Origin: Pseudoscleropodium purum | Lineage: Eukaryota > Streptophyta > Bryopsida > Hypnales > Brachytheciaceae | Length of the DNA stretch: 64,000 bases | Assembly (NCBI GenBank): GCA_963969395.1 | Contig: OZ017795.1 | Span: 34,329,063-34,393,062, forward strand | Direction: 5' to 3' | Part shown: positions 36,352 to 50,300 of the stretch, in pieces | How positions within the stretch are numbered: the first letter of the stretch is position 1 | Layout: each line of letters starts with the position of its first letter | Notes under the pieces: model-generated | Told to the model about the DNA's origin: nothing | What the model saw: only the letters and a program-made list of their open reading frames with translations | Database searches by the model: none | Position numbers and translations under genes: made by a program

Positions 36352-39300
36352 ATGAACCAATTACAGAAATTTTTGGTGTTCGTTTTGATTTGTGCCTTCT
36401 CATTGACATGGAATGCAATTGGCGGGGCATCTGCGCCGACTCCAAGTCCAACACCAAGTCCAAATCCAACACCAAATCCAAGTCCAAGTCCAACACCAAG
36501 TCCACCTCCCATTGTGCCTAGTCAATATTTTGAGGCTTCAGAAGGTAGTTTGGTTTGTAATCTCATTTCAAATTTGTTTTCTTAATGATCTTTGTTTACA
36601 AGTGCATTTTATTTTGCAGTTTAGAAGTTGTGAAAAGTGAAGGCAGATTTGTAACTTGATCTAATGATCTCTAATTATTCCAGTGTCTTGTTTGATGCAG
36701 AGTTTGCAATATACAACATGCTTCAATCTTGGAATGACTCAGGCACCGATACTTTAGCTCTAATGCCATCTTGGTCATTTAATCGCACTCACCCTTGCAA
36801 CTACACGTTTCCCAGCGGTATGCGCAAGTGGTTTCTATGTAGCCAAGACAGTGTTAGTATTGGAAACCTCACTGGCATTGACAACAAGCTATATAACATG
36901 TGAGTTTGATCTTAATACTAAGTAATTTGTATATATTTCATCTAATTATGCAATGAATTACTTGAATTACTATGGAATGATTTCAGTTCTTTGCTTTGAA
37001 TTCGAAAAGTCTTATCATTTCAAACAAGATGCATTCTAGTCAATCTACTACACAACCATTGTGATTATTTGAGCTTCATTGTCACATTGTCATCAATGTT
37101 ATAGGAACATTCTTTTTGGAGATAGTGTCCAAGGAGACGTGGAGCTTGTTGGCCAACTTCCTCCATCCATTCGGAACCTTACCAACCTCACATACCTGTA
37201 AGTAGAAGTTATATGCAAATAAAAAGTGTCAAGTTTGTTGCATTTGGAGACTCCATTTACGGTATTACTGATTCACAAGGTTGAATGTACTTGAATTGTA
37301 ATTATTGTTGCAATTGAATCAGTATGTGTTGCCATTTGTTTCTTCAATATGAAATGAAAGTTTCAAATCTTTCTCATTGTCATTGTGTAAGTCTCATCTG
37401 TGGTGCTAAATTTGCATTGCTGCAGTCGAATTAATGGTCACCCCAGGCTTTCAGGGCCACTTCCATCTGGCATGCTCAAGGCATTTCCAAGCATCACATC
37501 ATTGTAAGCATTTTATTGACCCTTGCATTTGGTGTTGAAGCACTAGAAAGTCTTCAGAATTTGTTTTTGGAATCAATTGCATAACATTATTAACTAACTT
37601 AAACCATTCCATTATGGAGATTGGGATAATCTCTCCTTCAAGCCTTGGGATTGAATTTAGTTCAATCTACAGGGAGTCATTGGCTTGCTGGGAGAGCAAA
37701 AGGGACCATCGTAGCGTTGGTTAATATTGTTATGTGAGCTGCCAAATTGTCACTTTAGATATTTACATCATTATAGTTTGTTTAGTTTGTTGTAATAATT
37801 GTTGCTTTAATATATATGCTTTCATTTTTGTTTTATTATTATTTTGAGGCTTAGATCAGTGGCACAGCATGATGGTAGCTAGTACCGCTTGTGTATCTTA
37901 CAGAAACTTGTTTTGGATTGTTTTAAGATACTTGTACAAGCTAGCAAATATCGTGGTTGTATGAAATCTTGACTTACAATGATTTTGCCCAATTTCAAGT
38001 AATTTTCATTTTAGGTGACTATCATCTTCAAATGACGTAAGTCTGTGAGTTTGGCCTTATAATTGTCATTAGAGCATGGGATTTCAAATTAGAATATTCT
38101 AACATCTTTGTTTATTTCTGTCCAGATCTTTGACTAATTCTAATCTCTCCGGGATCGTAACAGTTCCACCAACTCCATTCAAAGACATTGATGAGTTGTA
38201 AGTGATGAGAGATCCTCTATTTCAACTTCCATTCTTTTGGAAATTCAACATGATTTTTAATTTTATCTTGTTTTGGCAACATTCACACTACTATTTTTAG
38301 TAATAATCAATGTAATATGGTAATCATATGTTGCATGAACTTAGACTACCTACATCTTATGAATTTTTTATATTGCATACCTTATTTTGCACTAAGTTAG
38401 TACTTTGCACTAATATTGAAATTTCATGCCTTCAATATTTGCTAGGTTTCAGTCTTGAATAGTGGAACACATGTGTCATAAAATTTTATGTTATTGTGCA
38501 GAGACTTGTCTGGGAATTCATTTACTGGAACCCCATTTTGCCAAAACCTTTCTGCAAACTTTACAGTTCGATCATTGTAAGTTTTACAATTATAGTAGTT
38601 CACAATCAATTGATATGATTCAAATAATAGTCCGTGAAAATTATTTTCTGATAGAATTATTGTGTATTGTATGAATGATCAAATTACTTTCTAAATAGAA
38701 ATTCCAATTTGGGTGCTAAGCCTGTTAATTTTGATCACATGGTTCTAGAATAGTTGGATGAATCCAATTCGTTGTACATTTCATCGTCCAAACATTTCCT
38801 AGTTCTATGCGGCTATGTGAAGTTTTGTAACCATGAAATTCCATTTCAAATGTAGAAATTTCAGCACCAACAAATTTTCAGGGACGTTTTGCGGAGACGA
38901 TTCAAGCACCAAGCTTGAGTTGCTTGACATTTCCATGAATAAATTCACTGATATCAACATATCTCTACTTGGGCAATCTGGCAATGCCGCTTTTCCCTTA
39001 AAAGTCATGTAAGTTCACTTACTGATTGACGTACATCATCTATGATTCAAGCATTTATGATTTACGTCAATGATCTCAAATTAAACTTCTTTCCATTTGA
39101 AAGTTTGAAATCAGAATGTCCTCAAATCAAACATGACGAAGTCTTTTTTGGAATGCACAAAACTTGCAGATATGGGCAACACAATCGTCTCCAAAGTTTT
39201 CCAAGTCAATTGTTGAAACTACCTCGACTAGAGGAAATGTATGTACAACCTTCATTTTCTACAAATCTTTATCAAATGACTTCTACTTGCTTGTAATTAT

Positions 39301-41623
39301 GTTGTGATTGATGCCAAATATTGAAGGTATCTAATGCATAAAAAATGGGGGGGGGGGGGGGGGGTTCGCAGTTATTTTGATTCCAACAACATCTCAGGAG
39401 TTTTAACTTTTCCATTCGTCTCCACCACTACTTCTTTGTTGAGATTGGTGTCACTTGTAAATAACAATATCACTGATCTTAAGCCTTCAACAGACAGCTC
39501 GTCACTGTTTAGTGAGTCAAGCCTTCGGATATCAGACTTGGTATTTTTGGGTGGAAATCCCGTTTGCAAGGATTCACGAAGAAGTGAGTTATTGCGGATG
39601 GTGTGTCGCTTCAACAAATCATCTCCAATTGAAGGTACGCATCATTTTTATGCTACAATTATACCTCAACTATGAAACCCTTCTTTTATTTAATCATTTA
39701 AGTATATTATTCTACACTACTATATAAATAGCTTACAATATGTACAATTGAGCCAAATTTTACCTTCATCATGGCTTCTTTTATACTGAATACTAACTTA
39801 ATTTGAAGTGTTTCTAATTATTTATATGTTTAAGTGTATATACAGATCTATATAACAACCAAAGCAAGACCCCAATAATCATCAGCACTTGTATAGGAGG
39901 TGTTGTGCTAGTGGCATTGATATTTACATTATTTTTCGCTAGACAATTGAGGAAGAAAATTGTAATTATGCGTGCTTTTCAAACTGGTAAGCTTCATATA
40001 GAATAAATTTAGCAATACTTTTGTACTATATTTTTTTCCTTGATTTCAATTATCTAACATAAATTAACCGGGGGGGTGGGGGTGGGGGTGGGGTTGTTAA
40101 TAGAACTAGTAACATTTATTCTATCTTCATTGTTTGGTGTGATAGAATTGGTTAAAAAAGATATAAAGCCCAACCTCTATTCCTATTCTGAATTAAAAGC
40201 TGCAACTCAAGACTTTCATTCAAACAATGAATTGGGAAGAGGAGGCTTTGGTGTCATTTATAAGGTATGCAAATGATTTTTGTTTCTTTTCTTTTCATTG
40301 AATTTTTCTCAAATTTTTCCCAACTAATCTTATTGATTCCTCCCATTGCTAATCTTTTCATTTCATACATTGATGTGATGGCAATGGTGTAGGGTATCCT
40401 TCTAGATGGGACCATAGTGGCCGTGAAGCGACTATTAAAAGCAAAAGAAGAGCAAGATATCCAAGATTTCTTGAACGAAATTATAGTCATATCAAAAATA
40501 AAGCATCGTAATTTGGTGCAACTAAAAGGTTGTTGCATAAAGGAAGATCAACGAATCCTTGTCTATGAATTTGTTGAAAACAAGAACCTAGCATCTATTT
40601 TGTGGGGGGATTCTAATGAAGAGCATCTTAATTGGGGATCCCGATTCAACATCATCTTGGGAATTGCAAGAGGTTTGGCCTATATTCATGAAGAAATTGA
40701 ACCACCTATTATACATCGAGACATCAAAGGTCCAAACATCCTCCTTGACAAGGATTTGAACCCAAAGATAGCCGACTTTGGTTTAGCTTTGTTGCTTCCA
40801 TCACTTGATGATGGAAAGACACATATGAACATATCACGAGTTGCAGGAACAATGTAAGTTTTTTTGGATTTTTTTTGCACTGTATCAACTTTTTCAAATA
40901 TGTCTCTTATAACATTTTCCAAACATGATATCAATTTCTAAATCTTTCATTGATTTTCTTGTGTAGGGGCTATCTAGCACCGGAGTATGCAACATATGGT
41001 CAAGTGTCTACGAAACTTGATGTATACAGTTTTGGTGTACTAATTCTTGAGATCATTAGTGGAAGAAAAAATATTGACAACAATTTGCCTATGGATAAAC
41101 TATGTTTGACTTTATGGGTAATTAATCTTACTAGATGTCAATTAAACATTTCTAGTGCAAGTTGAATAATTGTTTTTATTAATTAGGACCCTTGAGGGAA
41201 TATAGTAAAATCTTCCATTTGAAAGAGTGACTCAAGACTATTAGACATTTCTTGTGACATTTTTTTGCATTACAATTTTAATGATAATCCTAAATTTGAT
41301 TGTATTTTTTCTTATTTTGCCTTGTATAGGCCCAAAGATTGTATGCAAAGAACCAAATTATGGAGCTTGTTGACAAATCATTACAAGAAATGACCAAAAT
41401 AGAAGATGTGACAATCAAGAGGGTGGTTGAAATAGGACTTTTGTGTTTACATCATGTGGCTGCAAGGCGTCCTTCAATGTCGGACATTGTTGCTATGCTC
41501 ATTGGCAACAATGAAATCAACAATGAAGCCTTGCATGAGTATTACCAAACGTATTCACAAGAAAGTGAGTCTTCATCTTCATTTTTGCCATCACTTGATT
41601 CTCATACTATATCACAAGCATAG
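36352..41623 (+). CDS. LRR receptor-like serine/threonine kinase, 14 exons
   Basis: Predicted 786-residue plasma-membrane receptor kinase. Exons: 36352-36544, 36701-36899, 37105-37197, 37426-37503, 38126-38197, 38502-38576, 38856-39008, 39170-39238, 39372-39634, 39846-39986, 40146-40264, 40393-40853, 40967-41117, 41330-41623. Introns are GT-AG and the sum is an exact codon multiple. Residues 1-28 are a signal peptide, 29-53 a Pro-Thr-Ser stalk. Next come a SWNDSGT/CNYTF N-terminal module and about ten irregular LRRs, several on single 69-78-nt exons. A membrane helix spans ~409-431. Kinase: glycine loop GRGGFG 476-481, VAVK Lys497, Glu514, HRDIKGPN 593-600, DFG 613-615, APEY 643-646. It is probably active as a Ser/Thr kinase (RD type). 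The ATG at 36352 is chosen because an upstream in-frame start adds residues ahead of the signal peptide. No malectin domain is seen. The ligand is unknown. Confidence 0.92.
39347..39364 (+). repeat. G18 homopolymer next to a splice acceptor
   Basis: Eighteen consecutive G residues lie 7 nt before exon 9 of the receptor kinase, with TTCGCAG between. They occupy the position where a polypyrimidine tract is expected. Exact length is uncertain because such runs are hard to sequence. Confidence 0.9.
40070..40093 (+). repeat. Potential G-quadruplex in intron 10
   Basis: Four G runs (7, 5, 5 and 4) separated by single T residues form a textbook intramolecular G-quadruplex motif. It lies on the transcribed-sense strand, about 50 nt before the acceptor of exon 11. 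Confidence 0.85.
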
Positions 41624-42879
41624 AAAATGATCAAGACTTAGTCCATAGAAAAATATTTATGGTGAGACAAATTTCTATCCTTAAAAGATGGCATGCTACT
41701 CAACCATGTATAGTATAGTCAAAACTATGTAGAGTTATGATTTATTCTTCATAAGTAGTTTGTTTAGTCATCTTGTTTTCAATATAGAAATATTTTATGA
41801 TTTTTGTTGATTAGTTAATATACTTATAATATTAATCTCTATTGAAATTTATTTGGCACTATATTGAGCTTGAAGGATAGAAATATAAACTTGAATGATG
41901 ATACAATTAATTAAAGTTTCCTATACAAAATCAGCAACATTCAATGCACATGATAGAATTTGACAACTAGTAAAAATTATCCAACAAATTCATTGTAGAA
42001 ATTGATCATATTGGGCTATATTTTATGAATATATGATGATCATTGAAATTTTGACTTCTTATTGGGAATAGTGGATGAAACTTTGAAGATTTTGTATAAT
42101 AATGGTAAAGGCCTAAATTACCAACATAATCAATTATATGGAAAGTCTATGTATTCATTGTATTGATATCTACATGCATTCAAACCTTCCCATAGCTCAC
42201 ACAATAGGATGGCTATGTACATAACAACATTTTGTTGAAACATTATTTTTATGCAATTTCTTGCTTACATAAGAGCATTTGACCTCATTAATTTCAATGT
42301 CAAATTTTCATGGTACATGGATAAAACATTTAGGTCCAAAAGTTATTTTGGTTATAGAGCACGAATATAGACAAAATCTTTAGTAGATGTGGAATTATTG
42401 AGGATAGAAGAACTGAAGTGAAGAAAATAACCATATTGCATAAAAGAATGATTGTTAATAATTGGTGTGCACAAAATTAAGATAATCCGTCATTGGTATT
42501 GTGAGAATTTAGAGTTTCTTGATAAATTATGGAATGTTGTTGACATTGATGTATGAAAAATTTGTAGTACATAGTAGTTATGATTCACATAGAGCAATCA
42601 ATATTGAAAAATACACATTCAATGTATGAAAATACATTGACAACTCCTAAAGTCCCATGGCCATTTCTTTGTCAAAAAAAAAATTCAAAATTGTCATTTT
42701 CATTGCAAACAACAAATTTTTTAAACATTTGCATATCCAATTGTAGGATCTTGCTTTCAAAATTTTTGACAATATCCATTACAAGATATGATTGTTTAAA
42801 GTGAAGAAAACAATCTTTTTTGCTCCTAGATTAACTAGATTATAAGGCTTTGAATCCTCTTAAATTGAAAATTTTATAA
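41624..42879. other. Downstream spacer of receptor-kinase gene
   Basis: AT-rich. It contains the unmapped 3' UTR of the receptor kinase and then repeat-derived sequence; 42580-42720 resembles 50770-50890. No further gene. Confidence 0.4.
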
Positions 42880-45005
42880 TATTGATTGTAAACTAAGTTT
42901 TTTTAAAGTTGAAGAATTGAATTAAGAATTGAGGACCTCCTCCCAATGATTTCATTCTTTAAAAAATTGTGAAGTCAAAGTAGGTACAAGATAGAAGGAA
43001 AAATTCAATTGTTTCTCTAAGATGGAATTGAAACACATTAATTCCAATTTCCCAATGATGAGATGGCTCTTGAAAAAAGAATTAACCATATGCAATTTTT
43101 TGAATTGTTGAAATTGAGTTTATAAAATATAAATGAATCCAATACATTATTTTTGCAAGAATTTGATAAGATTGCTTGAAAAACATGAAGCTTCATAACT
43201 TTCACATCACTTATCCAAATGGAATGAATCGATTCTTTCTGCATAGACAAAAATATATTCTATAATTTTTTTAGTTATTTGCAATTTTTTGTGATTATTT
43301 TACTGCCCACCCTTACCTATTTGGGGCTTATTATAGCATAAATTTTACTCCCAAGCATTGATTGAAATAAAAATATATTTCTCCAATAGTTAATAATTTT
43401 TCCTATCCTTGAAAAAAGTTTTAAAAAATCTTGCCAAAATTTGAACCTTCACAAGTCTTTCAAGGGACTTTTGGAACTTTAATTAGGAATTAATATGAGA
43501 AGTAGTTGAGATGAACATATTCAAAATCTTCTACTTAAAATTGACATAAGTTTAGGCCTCCTTTATTTGTATATAGGGATAGCCAAGGTCAACATTTACA
43601 ACAAAAAAATGGAAAATAAAATTAGGAAAAGCACATTGTTGATCATCATATGTAAAAGTATGAAATTAATATTTTTATATATTGTAATTTTTTTATAGTG
43701 GACTTTATTATTCCCCTTAAAAAGTAGCTATCAACTTGGACAATATTTGTCTTCAATTTTAGTCAAAAGTCCACCAATACTCTTGAAGCCAAAAAAAGGA
43801 TTCATCTTTTGCAGTTCTTTCTATTTCCATGTATTATATGGAGACTTGCAACACACATGTATAAACATATATAATTCATGCATGCAATTGTATCTTAAAA
43901 ATATGATTGCAATTCATTCTCTATTAATGAATTAGCTAGTAACTACCTCACTTGAATTCTTCATAGAGATGTTTCCATTTCACATTTTAGAAACTAGTTT
44001 TTGGTCCCGTATGACCTAAGGGGTTAAAGTGGCCTTCAAATTTATGTAGGATTGTGACACAAGAAATATTGAAGTCTTACATTTCTCTTGCACATAGACT
44101 TGATGTCTATTTTGTATTTTTAACTATTATTGTCATACAAGTAATTAATATGCCTTCTTCATTGTGAAATTGTCATTAATTTCACATTTCAAAGATTATT
44201 GAGCAATACATGTATTGTAGACATCAAACGAAAGATAAATAAGTCCAACATACTTAAGCATGTAGCGCTCAAATGACTATTATTTGGTCACTACCCAACT
44301 TTGGGTAGCATTTTTGGGTGGAATTTTTTTTTTAAATTTTAAAATAAATAAAAATTGGGTTGTTTTTCAATATTTATATACAAAATTGAGCTTGCTAAAG
44401 TCAAATAAAAATTATAAGAGAAATAGCACAAAGTGTTTAGAATTTACCTAGTGTTGAAAAACTTACTATTTAGAGAAAGTGTTGGTGTTTTTGTTACAAG
44501 ATCTTATACATTTTTTCACAAATCAATAGAAACCACAATGTTGACCAATAATATATATTCAAATGCTAAAGAGTGAAATTTTATTTTTGGAAAAATTTTG
44601 AAGTTATATCCTCAAATTTCATTTAAAGAGAATAAAAAAATAGTTTTATAATCTTGATTGTATAGATTTTTTTTTTTTGTGCTTCACAATATCTTCATTG
44701 ATGCTAACTTTAAAAAAATTATAGAACTTGTATTTTATAACACATTTGTGTTTTGTTTGAACCTTATGGACTTTTAGGAGTTAAGCATGTGATTTATTTG
44801 AACGTCACACTATTAAACTATACAATTTTTAAAAGGGGAGATTTCAGGTATATCCAAATCAATCCTAAGCTCTCTTGTTCAGATCATGTATATTTCATGT
44901 ATCCACAAGAACAATTTGAGTAAATTAGATATTAAAAGAAAAAAGAGACCTATTAAACTTCAGAACACACAAAGACCATAATGAACAACAAATTGCTAAA
45001 TTAAA
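42880..45005. repeat. Segmental repeat, copy A (partner 51.1-54.83 kb)
   Basis: At least five blocks are collinear with the partner: 42900-43060 with 51165-51290, 43320-43450 with 51536-51680, 43735-43960 with 52280-52520, 43980-44260 with 52540-52660 plus 54100-54240, and 44780-45000 with 54480-54790. Divergence is substantial. Copy A lacks the inserted MITEs and a ~110-bp internal part of the last block but has ~500 bp of its own at 44270-44780. No coding homology is seen. Confidence 0.7.
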
Positions 45006-45069
45006 AAAAAAAATTGAAAAAAAAATTCAATAAAAAAAATACGGAGTAACCCTCCATGTACATATCCAT

Positions 45070-46350
45070 GTAGACCATCTATCAGCAAGGGTTCACTGCG
45101 ATTTTTAAGTTTAAAAAACCCAAATATTATTAGTTTCAATCATTAGTCTTTTTATGGTTGGTCTAAATTTGGCAGCCTTGTTGAGGACCCATTTTTCTAT
45201 AATGTTTAATTAATTATTTTTGAAGAAAAACAACTAATTGCTAAAAATATTTAATTACTTATTTTTGAAGAAAAAACAATTAATTGCTAAAAATAGGGTC
45301 CAATTAGAGTTTATTCATGTAAGTGATGTAAATGTTCTAAACAAGCACAAACATGCAATGAGAATTCAAATAAAGTCTAAATTTTCTTTTGGCATGAACA
45401 ATTCAATGACTATGGGTCAAATTGGGGTTACCACCAAAAGAAACCATGATTTTTCAAATACCTTATTGAATGTCATGTCTAGGAAATTCATTACATCTTT
45501 GAACATTAAACAATATGTTCTATATCAAACAAGCTTATTTTAAGTATTGATATGGCTCTATAAATTACCATTGGCCAAGTAATTATATGTCTTGATTTTG
45601 AGAGCAATGTTTATACTTCCTACACAACCTTTATTACTTCACCATTTCATTTAAAGGAAATCAATGATAAGCAATTTGCCTTGCAAGTGTCCCAAAATTG
45701 TGACCTTTCTATATACTGCTAATTCTTTATGGAAGGTAGTTCACTAATATAAGATGAAAAATTAGATTTAAAGGCAAATCACAATCCATCCATTTAAACC
45801 ATATGTCAATAAGGTTTTATTGTGATTTTTAAAATTTAAATCAATAATTGGAATTAATCTTAGTCGACAATCTTTTCAATCTTGGTCCAAATCTTGGCAG
45901 CCTTATTGAGGCTCTATTCTTCTACTATTGTCTAAATGTTTATTTTTTGGACAAAAGGCAATTAATTGCTAGCAAAATAGGAACCAATTAGAATGTATCC
46001 ATGCAAATGATGTAAATATTCTAAAAAAGCACAAACATGGAATGCGAATTCGAATAAAGTCACAAAATAAAAGTTTTTTAGCATGAACAATTTAATGACT
46101 TTGGATCAAGGTAGGGAGTTACAACCAAAAGCCAAACCATGAATTTCCAATACCTCATTGAATGCAATGTTTAAGAAATTCATTCCACCTTGAAAATTAA
46201 GCAATATGTTATGTATTGAATAAGATTATTTATATATTGAGATGGTACTAAAAATTACAATGGACAAATACAATTTGATTTCAAGAGTAATGTTCAAACC
46301 CTCAATGCAACCTTCTATACTTAATTGTTTAGACTATAGGAAATCAATGA
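45070..46350. repeat. Tandem duplication, ~700-bp unit
   Basis: 45105-45680 and 45810-46350 align along their length in direct orientation. Shared words include TTGGCAGCCTT, TAAGCACAAACATG-type runs, GCATGAACAATT, AAACCATGA, AAATTCATT and GGAAATCAATGATA. Inside the first unit, a ~43-bp stretch ending TTTTGAAGAAAAA-CAA-TAATTGCTAAAAATA is itself duplicated at about 45207-45292. An ORF at 45238-45543 falls in the repeat and is not supported as a gene. Confidence 0.75.
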
Positions 46351-47147
46351 TATTGTGAAGGTTGCAGGGAAACAAGCCTGAACCAGGCTCTTCGAGGCCT
46401 CAAATTTCATCTAATGGGAGCAAGAGATCCAATTGAACATGATTCTTCAAATGTTGAAACCCCTCCTTATTAGCACTAAGGCAATCTTCATTGTAGATTT
46501 AGAGCCTTGACCTCAAACTTATGGTCTACTTTTGTTAAACCCTAAAGGACCAAATGGTGTTTTCTTAGCAACATAGAAAAATTTTGGTAACTTACTACAA
46601 ACAAAATTTTCATTTTTTTTTCTGTTAAATTTTCTCACAACATGTGCCCAAGGAGTAACATTAAAGTGCAATATTTTTTATGAATTTTGACTACATAGTT
46701 AAAAATTTATTGCAAGATATGTAATTTTCATTGCTTAGTGGGCAAACCTAGTAGTTCAAAATATTTCTTTAAAAATCACTTTTTGAAGAAATAAAATTTG
46801 AAATTGGTTTTCTAAAGTTATATACATGTGGAGGGAGTTACTGCCTCTTTTGAAGTGATAGTATTAAACCATGTACAAGCCTAATAGTAGGGTAGTCAAG
46901 GAATAGCCAATGAACAAAAATCATTTTCAATTTCCTACATTGAAACACTCAATCTCCAAATTCACTTCTTTCCTCCTCAATTGCTTCCTTCACAATAAAC
47001 CCTAAATTACATTGAAAAATTCAATTTCTCATATTTTCATTTCATGTAAAACTTTTACATTTAATCCTAAACCCTAATCTTATCAATATTTTCTTCTTCA
47101 ATCTCATGCTACTAAAATTTGTCTTTTTTATGTTGCTAAAATTCTCT
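46351..47147. other. AT-rich spacer, no gene seen
   Basis: No coding or RNA features recognised. Confidence 0.4.
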
Positions 47148-47325
47148 TAAATGAATTAATTTGAATTCATTCTCTAAAACAAATTATTTTGAATTCATTC
47201 TTTGAAGTGAATTAATTTGAATTTGTTCTCTAAAATGAATTAAATTGAATCCATTCTCTCAAATGAATTAATTTGAATCTATTCTTTCAAATGATTTAAT
47301 TTGAATTCATTCTATGAAAGGAATT
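47148..47325. repeat. ~30-bp minisatellite
   Basis: About six copies of a unit like GAATTAATTTGAATTCATTC plus TCTAAAAT, differing by a few substitutions each, are arranged head to tail. Confidence 0.85.
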
Positions 47326-50300
47326 GTACAAAAATTTAATTAAATCCTTCCATAAATTCAGTTTCAAGTTATTTTTCTACAACCAATTACATTTTCAAAG
47401 TCAATTACAATGCATAATTCATAACTCAATGAAATTAATTAATTTGAATATTTGATTTATATATTACAAGTTTATATGAAGAAGTATAAATGAAATTCTA
47501 TTGTCACTACCACTTACATATACTACATGACCAAATCGCACCATTTGACTTTCCAAAAGAAATTATTGTTTTCTTTTCAAATCATGCAGCTAGTGCGACC
47601 TCAATGACATTTTTCTTTCTTAATTCACATTGCGCGACTATAGAAGGTGGTCTTAGGTTTTATAAATCTCATCCGACAGTTGCTATTTTTTCACTTTTGA
47701 AGGGGGGATAAAAATAGGTTGCCTAAAAATTCTCAAGAGATAGTGAAAAGCTTTGAATCATTTCATTTTGATTAATGAGATGAGAGTTATGAGGAATTTG
47801 GTAGTTATAGAATTTCTAATATAAGATAAACTTTGAAATCCTTTATTTAGCTAAATTTTCAAAAAAATTGAAAAAAAAGAAAAGAAAAGTAGATATACAA
47901 GAGATTGCTTATTACAACATTACAACCATTGAAATTGGAATTTTTTGATTCCATAAGAAAATTCTTGACAATTTAGTATTTTAAATTATAGTATGTCTAT
48001 CTCTTTCTAGTTTCTATTTACAATTTTTTCAAGCATGATTATGAATTTTTTTTGAAAGTTTTTATAGGAATAATTTCCAATTTATTCCTTCAATATATTG
48101 TGGAGAGTAACAAGTTGTAGGATCTTTACATTTTTGTGTAAAAAGTTTGAAAGATGAAATCTAACCATTTGGGAAGAGTTGAAAATACTTCTTCATGAAA
48201 ATCAATCGACTTGATCTTGGTTCTTATATTGAAACTTAAGGAGGGTATACTTTAACAAATTAACTAAAGGATCCTATGCTTGAAATTATTCATAAATAAA
48301 TAAAAATAAAGATTTTAGCCTTGCTTTAGGTTTAAATACTTTGAAGTAGTTTTGGGCCTCAAAACACTGAAAACCTTTAGGGATTAAAATTAGAGTCTAA
48401 ATCATAGTTAATGATCCAAAGGATTCCAATGGTTCCATCAAAATGTTCAAAGTTTACTAAATTGTTGAAAATAAGGCCTAAATAGTGAAGCCAATTAATT
48501 TCTAAACAATTCAATGAAAATATAATTTGCACATAGAAATTTTAAAATGATTTTGCATTCAACATTGCTAAGTTTGATTCATAAATCAATTAGACCATTT
48601 TGGTACCAAGAATACAAACTCATCCAACAAGTAAAACTTCAAACCTTTAGATGGCGATCCTACTTGTTTTATGCTACAAAATGGAACCTCAAAGGGGCTC
48701 TCGGTGCCAAGGGGACTTTGTGGGACTTCTAAAGTTTATGGATTGATCTATTATGTAGATCAATCCATTTCTACTCTATTATGGTAGATCTTAAAGAACT
48801 TATTCCCATCTTCCAAAGTTTCAACTTTGTTCGAGAACAAAAAAACTTTTATGGATTGTTTTTTTTTATAATAGAGTAGAAATGGGGATCAAAAAGGGTC
48901 TCTTGGTTCCTACAATCCCTCCAAGGCACTTAAAAGACCATTTGAGAGCTAAACCAATAATTGACATCCATCCTCTACCATAATTTGAGCATCAATGTCA
49001 AGTGAGAGGTTTTTCTTTCTCACTATCCTCTCAAAAGATGGCTCCCCCTGGTTTGCATTAGTTGCCCCCTCCCTTTCTCAAAAAATTTACAGGCCGTTGA
49101 TTTTTTTTAAGAAAAATACTTACCCTCAAAATTGTTGTTGATTTCTCAAAAAATCACAAATCACTGATCTTGTGAGATTTAATCTAAGCCATCCAAATAT
49201 GAAATACAAAATGAATACCGGATATGTACGTAGTATTGCATACGGATACATGATAAATATTGAATATGGATACTAGATATAGATATAGTACCAAATGTGG
49301 ATATGGGATGAATATTGAATACAAATACTAGATACGAATACAATACCAGATACAAATATGAGAGGAATTATTCTATATTGATTGTTACTATGTTGATTTT
49401 TGAAAATTACAAGAGGGGGGAAGATGCAAATGAAAATTTGTAAATCTTTAAAACCCAAAAATGAGCCCAAAAATGGAGTCACTTTTGGGTGGGTAGTGGG
49501 TACTTCTTCACACTATCCACTCAAAAGATGCCTCCACAATACAATACTTTAAGGGGCTCAAAATGGGTCTTTTGGTTCCTTGACGCCTTCAAAGTTATCT
49601 GAGAGACTCATTTTAGTTCCAAAATAGCTCACTCTTATTCCAAATAAGATCTACTTTTGTATCCATAAAACTTTTATTTCTTCTTCAAAAACTTCAAATA
49701 CTTATTTAAGTAAAATTCTTATTGTTTAGAGTTGTATATTTTACCAATTTGACTTGAAATAGTGCCTACAAGATCTCTTAGAAACAAAGGATTGTTTAGA
49801 CCTTTAAAGTGCCTTATGGAGGATCAACAAAAATTCACTACCCAATCAAGAACTATTGTGAATAGTGAGTTTTTCAAATGTTATTTTTCTATTTAATTCC
49901 TTCATTTTTTTGTTAGTTTTTTCCTTTGTTCTACATAAGGCCTTCAAAAAGAGTGCCGTTCATTGAAAAAGATTGTCTTGGCCAAAAAAGAGCATCTTTG
50001 CCTTTGGGATTAACACAACTCTACCATGGGTAAAAATGGTTTTGTGCTAAATGTGTCAATTTCAATGCAATATGTGTTAGTTTTATCTCAAATTTTGGAC
50101 ATAAGTATTTCAATCTATGGTAGAGTTTTCCTACTCTTGGATTTGAGTTGGCCTTTACCAACATCTAATGTCTATTAGATTCTACAACAAATCCATAGAG
50201 GTGGTAGTAAAGCTTGTTGTCAAAGAGTGTCTAAATTTCCTAATGCCAATAGTCTAATACTGTATTATTATTAAAACAAATTAAGAACTCGTCGTGTTGC

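Noticed and set aside
47060..47080. Telomere-like CCCTAAA words
   Set aside because: Only single imperfect words occur; there is no array.
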